Shown here one piece after another: positions 36,513 to 42,754 of a stretch of DNA of 42,754 bases (position 1 is its first letter; the number at the start of each line of letters is the position of its first letter). The notes beneath the pieces are model-generated. The model was not told the origin of the DNA. It did no database searches and worked only from the letters and a program-made list of their open reading frames with translations. The position numbers were made by a program, and so were the translations under genes. Location: IMG/VR virus record IMGVR_UViG_3300043403_000222, positions 1-42,754 of that record; one strand, 5' to 3'. The DNA comes from a virus.

Positions 36513-38092
36513 GTCTCGGCTCCGGTTGCAACTACTAAATCATCCTCGGCGGGTAAAGTATCGTCGATACTCTCGCCGTCGTCCTCAGCCTCTGGCAGCT
36601 CAGGCAAAGGTGCTGGTGCGCCAAATTCATTGGCAATCTCCATCAGCTCTTCCTCAACATCTAACGATGAGGGAAGGATTCTCGCCTCTTGAATCAACTC
36701 CAAGAATGATCGGCGGCTCAAATCTCCAGCGGCTCGAATTGCCATCAATCGATCGACAGTAGAGCTGTTGATAGCCGCCCTCATCGCCCCTTCATCAATC
36801 ACAATCCCGGCTTCGTAATCTTGGCCACTGTAAATCTGCCAGTACTCAAAGATTCTGGTTGCCAAGGATTCCTTGGCAACCACCATCCCGGACAGAGATG
36901 CTGACAAAGGCGCAGCCGTATGAACAACCTCGGTGGCTGTCTTTGCTACATCTCCTAGTGTCAGAAAGTCGAGAGTTTTCTGAGTCATCGCCGCCTCTAA
37001 GTCGGCGATATCCTGCATGGTTAGCGCGAGAGCAGCGCCGGTCGGCTCCACGTAGCGAGCGTCCACATTCCATAAAACGGTACTTGGTCCGATCGAGATA
37101 CTAGGCTGATCCTTCGGAGGATCACCGGGCTTAACGTTTTTACCTGTGGCTCCAGTGAGTGTGCCGCCCTTGCGATTTATTTCCAGTAGCGGGATATTGC
37201 ACTTGTGCATCACCTCGTCCTTCTCAGACATTTTTTGATAGTGCCGAAGATTCAGTTCCGCCAAATCCAGGAATGGTGGCTTGTCTTCGCCGAACACGCT
37301 GCTGGCACCGATGGCGATCGAGTAAGGAATCAGAGTAACGACTGGCGCAGTTGATACCCAAGTTTGTTCGAGTATTAGTTCCTCCACCGTGTCGCTGACT
37401 TTGACGACCTTGTATAACTCGCCGCCACCGGGATAAAGTACCCGATATCGCTCGACTAAGCCAATCCCGTAGCGACCAACTCTTTCGTAACTGACCTCTC
37501 TCAATGTGACCAGCTCAATCGACTGACCGCCGTCGCTGCCAACCTGCCAATTAACCAGTTGGCGAGCATCGTATAGCACTAGCGATGGGCGAAGATTTAG
37601 CTGCTGTTCTTCGGCGTAGGTCAGCTCACTCCCGTCTGGCTTGATTGGGCGTGGTGGAAAATCCACTAGGATATAGCAGGTACCATCGCGCAAGGCTTTG
37701 ATGTCAGCCTGCACCAAAAAACGAGCCAAAGAATTTCCGCGCCGATCAACGTCTTCCTCGAAACACTCTTTCTCGTTTTCTGGCATGTTGTCTGAAGTTA
37801 TGGCAAACCGAGATAGTATCCCGGCGAAAGCATCGATCGCGTTCCCGAACTTGCGATGAAAAGAACTGCGCCGAATTCGATTGAGGTAATTCGCGTCCTT
37901 TTCATCAGGTTCTTGCGGGAGGTACAGCCGCGATTTGTAGTCTATTGTGCTGGTGACAGCATTGTTGCTGTCGTTGAGCCAAGCCCTTCGACCTTTGTAC
38001 ATGTCTTCCACAAAACCCCAATCGTCGCTCATCGCCTTGTACATCGGACAACGGTAAGAGGGTAGTGTAGGATCGTCGATCGGAATAGCCAT
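36509..38092 (-). CDS. Portal protein (DUF4055 type)
   Basis: 527 residues. WGFVEDMYKGRRAWLNDSNN, YLPQEPDEKDANYLNRIRRS, FHRKFGNAIDAFAGILSRF, and LVDFPPRPI, YDARQLVNWQVGSDGGQ, NLRHYQKMSEKDEVMHKCNI, VEPTGAALALTMQDIADLEA match the DUF4055 family, which are phage portal proteins at the head vertex that thread DNA and anchor the terminase. The C-terminus is acidic (EAEDDGESIDDTLPAEDD). Its start lies 12 bp from the divergent scaffold-like gene. Confidence 0.85.
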   Translation of the reverse strand: MAIPIDDPTLPSYRCPMYKAMSDDWGFVEDMYKGRRAWLNDSNNAVTSTIDYKSRLYLPQEPDEKDANYLNRIRRSSFHRKFGNAIDAFAGILSRFAITSDNMPENEKECFEEDVDRRGNSLARFLVQADIKALRDGTCYILVDFPPRPIKPDGSELTYAEEQQLNLRPSLVLYDARQLVNWQVGSDGGQSIELVTLREVSYERVGRYGIGLVERYRVLYPGGGELYKVVKVSDTVEELILEQTWVSTAPVVTLIPYSIAIGASSVFGEDKPPFLDLAELNLRHYQKMSEKDEVMHKCNIPLLEINRKGGTLTGATGKNVKPGDPPKDQPSISIGPSTVLWNVDARYVEPTGAALALTMQDIADLEAAMTQKTLDFLTLGDVAKTATEVVHTAAPLSASLSGMVVAKESLATRIFEYWQIYSGQDYEAGIVIDEGAMRAAINSSTVDRLMAIRAAGDLSRRSFLELIQEARILPSSLDVEEELMEIANEFGAPAPLPELPEAEDDGESIDDTLPAEDDLVVATGAET

Positions 38093-38104
38093 AACAGAGG
38101 TTCT

Positions 38105-38923
38105 ATGTTTAGAGGTAGATATTATCGTTTCCTGTCGCCCGATGCTGGAGATGAAGGCACTAGTGCTGGCGCAAGTGGTGCTGCTGCTACAGACGATGGC
38201 GGTGATTTAGCTCGAACCCTGGCGACTCTTTCCAAGGAAAGAGGCCAGCGGGAGGCAGCCGAAAAAGCATCGAGAGCGGCTGCCGATTCGCTCGCTGCTG
38301 CATCTGCTCGGGAAGCAGAGCTGCAAAAACAATTAGAACAATTCAAGGGAGTTGATCCGGCCAAGTTTCAGGAGCTGCTCGACAAGCAGACCAAGGCTGA
38401 TCAAGATGCGCTGAAGAACGCTCAACAGTGGGACGTTCTAGAAAAGAATCTCACCATTCAAGTTAATACCGAGAAAGCAGCAGCAGCAGCTTTGCGTGAA
38501 GAAAATGCCAATCTATTTGTGTCACTGCAATTGGGGCAAGCATTCCGCGCCGCTGGCGGAATCGAAGACGTGCAGCCTGTTGATGGGGCGGAAGCGATTC
38601 AGCCGATCGACCTGATAAAAAGCTATTTAGGCGGGCGCTTGAAGCGAGAAGGCGACCAACTGACACTGCTTGATGCAGTTGGCAAGCCAGAGAAGAACGC
38701 TGATGGCAAGCCCAAGTCACTTGGTGAGAAAATGATCGAGCTAAAAAAGGGATCGCTAGGTAACCTCTTTAGAGCCGAATCCACGGCCTCTGGTGGTGGC
38801 GCTCAAACTAGCATGGTGATGGCCGATGGTCGTCAAAAGATTGTTTACACCCGCGCTCAAACAATGAATGGCACTGCTGACATGGCCAAGATCGCTAGTG
38901 GCGAAGCGGTAGTTATCGACTAA
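38105..38923 (+). CDS. Scaffold-like (GP20-type) capsid assembly protein
   Basis: 272 residues. MFRGRYYRFLSPDAG, a Gly/Ala-rich segment, then a long coiled coil (LARTLATLSKERGQREAAEK to about 135, with EAELQKQLEQFKGVDPAKFQ) and a conserved-looking region (AFRAAGGIEDVQPVDGAEAI, GDQLTLLDAVGKPEKNADGK, GQSLxEK-like PKSLGEKMIELKK) fit phage scaffold proteins. A good AGAGG ribosome-binding site precedes the ATG. Normally the major capsid gene follows; here the J-like gene follows instead. Confidence 0.7.
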   Translation: MFRGRYYRFLSPDAGDEGTSAGASGAAATDDGGDLARTLATLSKERGQREAAEKASRAAADSLAAASAREAELQKQLEQFKGVDPAKFQELLDKQTKADQDALKNAQQWDVLEKNLTIQVNTEKAAAAALREENANLFVSLQLGQAFRAAGGIEDVQPVDGAEAIQPIDLIKSYLGGRLKREGDQLTLLDAVGKPEKNADGKPKSLGEKMIELKKGSLGNLFRAESTASGGGAQTSMVMADGRQKIVYTRAQTMNGTADMAKIASGEAVVID

Positions 38924-38924
38924 C

Positions 38925-38946
38925 AAAATCTACGCGCGTAGATTTT
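38925..38946. repeat. Dispersed palindrome, copy 3 of 3
   Basis: A perfect 22-bp palindrome identical to copy 2 (half-site AAAATCTACGC), starting 1 nt after the stop of the scaffold-like gene and ending 23 nt before the J-like start, again followed by T. Confidence 0.8.
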
Positions 38947-38969
38947 TCGGCACCTAATTTGAGGTCAAT

Positions 38970-41243
38970 ATGGGTAAAGGCGGTGGGGGAAACGAAAGAC
39001 CGGACTCGATTATTACCGACTCCTCGATCAAATTGATCGACATGCTGTGCGAGGGACCGATCGGCGGGTTGGTGGCTGGAGCGAAATCCATTTACCTGAA
39101 TAAAACGCCCATCCAAAATAGCGATAACAGCTATAACTTTCAGGCTCAAGGTAGCAGCAGCTACACAATCGGAGCTACTTCCATCCCTGGCCTTTTCAGC
39201 TTTGGGGCTGCCCCAGGCACCAACACCCAAAGTTATATCCCTGGATTTGACGGGGTGTTCTCCGAGGTCAGCGTCGGAGCCGAAGTGAAAGCTAGTACCG
39301 GAGCAGTCACTCGCACTGTGACGACCCCTGGCTTAAATGCCGTTGTCGTGACCTTAACTATTCCTCGATTAGTTTCCTACGACGGAGAAGGGAACAGTGG
39401 GACAGCGACCCTAAAAGCCAAGATTTACCTCAAGCTGGGCGCGGGACTTTTTGTCCTCCAGCACGATATTGTCCAAGAGGACAAGAGCAGCAATGGATTC
39501 GAGATTCAGCGCACAATCTTGATTCCGTCTGGAACAGCATCCTTTCAGCTCAGGGTCGAAAGGGCAGAGCCTGACAGCACCAGCGACAAATATACAAACG
39601 CCTTTGCCTGGAAAAGCTACACCGAGGTTATTTACAAGAAATACAATTACCCCAACTCCGCTCTAGTAGCGATGGAGATAAACTCCAAAGTGCTGCCCGG
39701 AAACGTTACTGAGCGGCGGTATGAAATCTATGGGCTGCAAGTCAGAATTCCCACAAATGCGACTGTTCAGCCCGACGGAAGCTTGGTTTACAGCGGAAGC
39801 TGGAACGGCGCTTTTTCGACCCCAACTTGGTGTGCTGACCCGGCCTGGTGCCTCTACGACCTGCTGTCAAACAGTCGCTATGGCGCGGCGATACCAAGTA
39901 TTGTTCTGGCTCGAACAAAATGGGACTACTACACGGCAAGTCAATGGTGCAACGCCCAGGTGCCGAATGGAGTTGGCGGGCTTGAGCCAAGGTTCTTGCT
40001 GAATGTGGCGATCGAGCAAGAAGTCAAAGCTTACGATTTAATCACTCAGCTTGCTGGAGTCTTCGGCGGCATCTTTTTCGTCTTAGGCGGCGGGCTAGCT
40101 CTAGCCACCGACAGACCGCTTACGCCAGTGGCTATGCTGACTAATGAAAATTGTTCTTTCAACTACCAAAACACAGCTTTACGCAATCGCCACACATTGG
40201 CTTTAGTGCGCTGGCAGAACCCCGAACTAGTCGGGGACAGCGATTTAGAAGTGGTGGAAGACCAGGAAGGCGTAGCTCTTTACGGGGTTCGCGAGACGAC
40301 GATTACAGCGATCGGCTGTAATCGTCGCAGTCAAGCCCGACGATTCGGACTGTGGTATCTGCTGACCAGTCGCCTTCAAGCAGATACTTTGGTAGCAAAA
40401 TCTAATCTTTCGGTGGCAAGAATCAAGCCGGGAGAAGTTGTATATGTAGCGGATCGCAACAAACGCCAATACAAAATGGGTCGGCTCAAAAGCTCTACTG
40501 CAACTGTGTTAACCCTAGATCAACCCGTTGCTTTGCCAAGCACCCAAATATGGAAAATCTATTATTTATTGCCGAGCGGTCAGAGTACCAGCTCAATCCT
40601 TCAAGCAAACACCGCAAGTCAGCCGACCGTAACGGCAGTTACCGCTATTGCCACCCCCCCAGTAGCGGGGTCAATCTGGGTGATTCAGCCCAGCACTGAC
40701 CCCGACCCTCCGCAGTACCAAGTGTTAGCCGCAGTGCCGACAGAGGACGGAGAATGGGAGCTGACGATGTTTAGATTTAGCCAGACCAAGTGGAGTCTCA
40801 TCGATCAGATGACAACTCTCGACACCATCACGCCAGTTAATGTGGTGCCAATCGTCCCCAACCCTCCGCGCAATTTAGTGGCCTGGGCAGAATCGACAAG
40901 TACCATCTCTACTGGCCTGATCAGCGATCGGTTGGGGATTGCCTGGGACTATCCAATACAGTTGCCCAGCAATGCCCCCGACCCATATACCACAGGGTAT
41001 GAGGTTGGGTATCGACTAGCCAGTAGCAGTAACTTCACTCTGGTCAATACCTCTAATCGGTCAATCGAGATAGACGGTCTGCCAGCAGGGTATTATTTTG
41101 TGCAGGTAAAAGCAATTAACAACCAAGGCCGTAAAAGCGTAGAGATTTCTGCGACTGATACTGTGCCTATCAATGTAATGGTTAATGCTCAAACTCAGTA
41201 CAGCAGCGTAAACTCAGCAGTATTCTTGGCGGCCATAGCATGA
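38970..41243 (+). CDS. Tail tip/host specificity protein J family
   Basis: 757 residues, start supported by GAGG. RPDSIITDSSIKLIDMLCEG then GPIGGLVAGAKSIYLNKTPI, GFDGVFSEVSVGAEV, TLTIPRL, RYEIYGLQVRIPTN, WCLYDLLSNSRYGAAI, YDLITQLAGVFGGIFF and ARRFGLWYLLTSR follow the order of lambda J. A fibronectin type III domain lies near the C-terminus (about 630-725, YTTGYEVGYRLASSSNFTLV). It forms the tail tip and contacts the host. At 757 residues it is shorter than lambda J (1132), and adhesion may be passed to the downstream M-like/LamG-like gene. Confidence 0.92.
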   Translation: MGKGGGGNERPDSIITDSSIKLIDMLCEGPIGGLVAGAKSIYLNKTPIQNSDNSYNFQAQGSSSYTIGATSIPGLFSFGAAPGTNTQSYIPGFDGVFSEVSVGAEVKASTGAVTRTVTTPGLNAVVVTLTIPRLVSYDGEGNSGTATLKAKIYLKLGAGLFVLQHDIVQEDKSSNGFEIQRTILIPSGTASFQLRVERAEPDSTSDKYTNAFAWKSYTEVIYKKYNYPNSALVAMEINSKVLPGNVTERRYEIYGLQVRIPTNATVQPDGSLVYSGSWNGAFSTPTWCADPAWCLYDLLSNSRYGAAIPSIVLARTKWDYYTASQWCNAQVPNGVGGLEPRFLLNVAIEQEVKAYDLITQLAGVFGGIFFVLGGGLALATDRPLTPVAMLTNENCSFNYQNTALRNRHTLALVRWQNPELVGDSDLEVVEDQEGVALYGVRETTITAIGCNRRSQARRFGLWYLLTSRLQADTLVAKSNLSVARIKPGEVVYVADRNKRQYKMGRLKSSTATVLTLDQPVALPSTQIWKIYYLLPSGQSTSSILQANTASQPTVTAVTAIATPPVAGSIWVIQPSTDPDPPQYQVLAAVPTEDGEWELTMFRFSQTKWSLIDQMTTLDTITPVNVVPIVPNPPRNLVAWAESTSTISTGLISDRLGIAWDYPIQLPSNAPDPYTTGYEVGYRLASSSNFTLVNTSNRSIEIDGLPAGYYFVQVKAINNQGRKSVEISATDTVPINVMVNAQTQYSSVNSAVFLAAIA

Positions 41244-41623
41244 ACAATTTAACGATTAGAGACGGGGCTGCTCAAACAAAATATGCCGCAACCGCGAAAG
41301 GCGACGGATCAGCGGCTGATCCGTTTTACCTCTCGGCGATCACCCCCGTTGACTACCCCCCGAACTCGCCAATAAGCGTGACCGTCCTTACCACTAGCAC
41401 CGTGATTTTAGTAAGCAATGCCAACCGCAGAGGGGCATTGATTCAAAACAGGGGAACAGTGAATCTTGACTTATTCTTCGATGGCTCAGGGGCTTTTGGA
41501 GTGGGCTTTTTGCTGGAGCCAGGTGATAGCTATGAAATAAACTCCACCAATTTGCACACCAGCCAGATTTCAGCAGTAGCCCAGACAGGCTCTGGACTCG
41601 TTGTGGTAGCTGAGGGCGTATAG
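41240..41623 (+). CDS. Small tail-associated protein
   Basis: 127 residues, overlapping the J-like gene by 4 nt. TIRDGAAQTKYAATAKGDGS, then LVSNANRRGALIQNRGTVNL, GFLLEPGDSYEINSTNLHTS: a beta-sandwich-type sequence often encoded beside tail tip genes in phages. The function is unknown; probably a structural tail component. Confidence 0.6.
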   Translation: MNNLTIRDGAAQTKYAATAKGDGSAADPFYLSAITPVDYPPNSPISVTVLTTSTVILVSNANRRGALIQNRGTVNLDLFFDGSGAFGVGFLLEPGDSYEINSTNLHTSQISAVAQTGSGLVVVAEGV

Positions 41624-42754
41624 TGGCAATCCTTCTTTTGCCGGACTCAGCAAAAATCACCAAGCGCCAGAAGTGCGCCGTGAAAGTAATAGATGTAAGC
41701 AGCTATTCGCTTCGATCTAGCCATGCGCCTCTTGCTGAGGTCAGCGTAGAGATAGACATCTTGGAGCAGTCTAAGATCGATACCCTGATTGCTCAAATAG
41801 AAACGGCTCGCGGCGAAGGATTTCTGGAGTTACCGTACCTCAGCTCTGGAGAGCGGTATTTGGTGCAGGAATATAAATCTGCTCCCTTGCTGCATGGAGT
41901 CTACAGCAACCTGTCGCTTACCATGATTCAGCAGAGGCTAGGAATCGTGCCAGAGGACGACTCACTGTTTCGATGCCCGCAAGTGCCTCTCTACGAATCT
42001 GCCGAAACCAACTCTTTTCGCAACTTCGCCCAACAATTTAACGGTGGGTTTCAAGCGACAAAAGCAAAAGGGGCAAGGTCTAAAGAGCAGTACTGGGACG
42101 TAGTTTTTCACCTGAGTCCTGCGGAGGCCGCGCTGCTTGACCAGCAGCTTGTAGCCAGAAGAGGGATTTACCCGTTCAACTGGTCGCCGATCGGCGATCA
42201 GTTGAGTAATGAGACTTGGCTATGCAGCGAGTGGCAAATAGAATATTTCGTTTATGGACTATATATCTTCAGCGCTAAATTCTTGCGACAAGAATTTAGC
42301 GCTGTAGTGATCCCGCCGCAGCAATTCTGCGACCCCTACTGGAATAACGTTCTGGCCTTACTGCCACTGAAAACGTCCGTTATAGAGGTCAAGAATGGGT
42401 TAGCTATTACCAATAACACAACTACAGTAGATTCAACATCATTAGATCCTTTTGGTAATCCTGGTGTTTTGAATATTGATCATAACCAGGGGTTTTGTTT
42501 AGCATCTCCTAGTGGTCTACCTGGAGATTATAAAATTGAATTATGGTTTATTCCGTTGGGTGGATTAAATCCTGAAAATACAGGTGGTGACGGAAGAAGA
42601 CTTGGAATGATTCTAGTTGATACATCTAGTCCTTTGGCTTATCAGAATTTTAATTTATACTATAAAAATAATGGTGCAGTTGAAGGAGGTATAAACAGCA
42701 CTACTGCTTTTTACCTAAACCCTGGAACGGTAACTATTGGAAGCTGGAATTATG
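41623..42754 (+). CDS. M-like minor tail protein with LamG-like C-terminal domain, cut by window end
   Basis: Open from GTG at 41623 (overlapping the previous stop by 1 nt) to the window edge, so at least 377 residues and 3'-truncated here. The middle part (WDVVFHLSPAEAALLDQQLV, ARRGIYPFNWSPIGDQLSNE, WLCSEWQIEY, IFSAKFLRQEFS) resembles lambda gpM. From about residue 230 (CDPYWNNVLALLPL) it becomes a concanavalin/LamG-like domain (GDYKIELWFIPLGG; TVTIGSWNY), a sugar-binding fold. GC content falls from about 50-60% to about 34% at 42400, which points to a swapped receptor-binding domain. Confidence 0.75.
   Translation, partial: MAILLLPDSAKITKRQKCAVKVIDVSSYSLRSSHAPLAEVSVEIDILEQSKIDTLIAQIETARGEGFLELPYLSSGERYLVQEYKSAPLLHGVYSNLSLTMIQQRLGIVPEDDSLFRCPQVPLYESAETNSFRNFAQQFNGGFQATKAKGARSKEQYWDVVFHLSPAEAALLDQQLVARRGIYPFNWSPIGDQLSNETWLCSEWQIEYFVYGLYIFSAKFLRQEFSAVVIPPQQFCDPYWNNVLALLPLKTSVIEVKNGLAITNNTTTVDSTSLDPFGNPGVLNIDHNQGFCLASPSGLPGDYKIELWFIPLGGLNPENTGGDGRRLGMILVDTSSPLAYQNFNLYYKNNGAVEGGINSTTAFYLNPGTVTIGSWNY

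Noticed and set aside
1-42754. CRISPR array, diversity-generating retroelement or insertion sequence
   Set aside because: No regularly spaced direct repeats, no reverse transcriptase motif and no transposase with terminal inverted repeats were seen.

Overview
The window is phage DNA from a cyanobacterial host, most likely a temperate siphovirus or phage-plasmid. The host call rests on the dense HIP1 octamer GCGATCGC and GATCG-rich sequence throughout, an integrase and a DUF5895-like protein of cyanobacterial type, and a captured 3' half of a cyanobacterial-type tRNA-Phe(GAA). Phage genes lie on both sides of the integrase and tRNA fragment, so this looks like attP inside a phage genome rather than a prophage/host junction. 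No clear host gene is seen. No major capsid protein or tail tube gene is visible, so the genome continues beyond the window.

Layout. 1-5137: plus-strand DNA-binding and regulatory genes (possible small terminase, a short ribbon-helix-helix protein, a ParB domain fused to a decayed methyltransferase, several small HTH proteins) facing one XRE repressor-like gene; the divergent promoters at 1553-1698 look like a lysogeny switch. 5125-6620: tyrosine integrase and attP. 6623-9037: a small phage protein, a collar-type tail fibre and a duplicated small gene, closed by a nested hairpin at 9038-9164. 9172-18467: a long leftward block with endolysin, C5 DNA methyltransferase, DUF5895-like protein, ParB and many small genes. 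18473-24632: rightward ParB-like protein, 1545-residue tape measure, coiled-coil membrane protein and holin candidate. 24629-26530: leftward replication-like protein with a possible origin inside its gene. 26719-28811: rightward lambda K-like and I-like tail assembly proteins, a cysteine-peptidase-like protein and a small secreted-type protein. 28812-29209: hairpin-rich non-coding stretch. 29210-33809: PD-(D/E)XK-like nuclease, Dam methylase, DUF4326-like and other small proteins. 33964-38092: leftward terminase large subunit (split by a frameshift in its Walker A motif) and DUF4055-type portal. 38105-42754: rightward scaffold-like protein, J-like tip protein and an M-like/LamG-like protein that runs off the end.

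The most striking feature is a set of four leftward promoters (-10 hexamers at 12139, 16330, 17913 and 33893). Each has a perfect extended -10 (TGATATAAT), no -35, and a CRP-type dyad TGTGA-N6-TCAC centred at exactly -42.5 relative to the predicted start. Each promoter is followed downstream by one copy of a HIP1-armed hairpin with a constant loop, and three of those hairpins are joined to a conserved 25-nt leader next to a start codon. This looks like a multi-operon phage regulon, perhaps run by the host cAMP receptor protein or by a phage regulator using the same site geometry.

Other points of interest are a classic GGGAAAA slippery heptamer exactly where the terminase ATPase motif changes frame, a palindrome of 20-22 bp repeated three times just after stop codons, 13-bp direct repeats flanking the attP core, and a sharp GC drop where the terminal tail gene enters its LamG-like domain.
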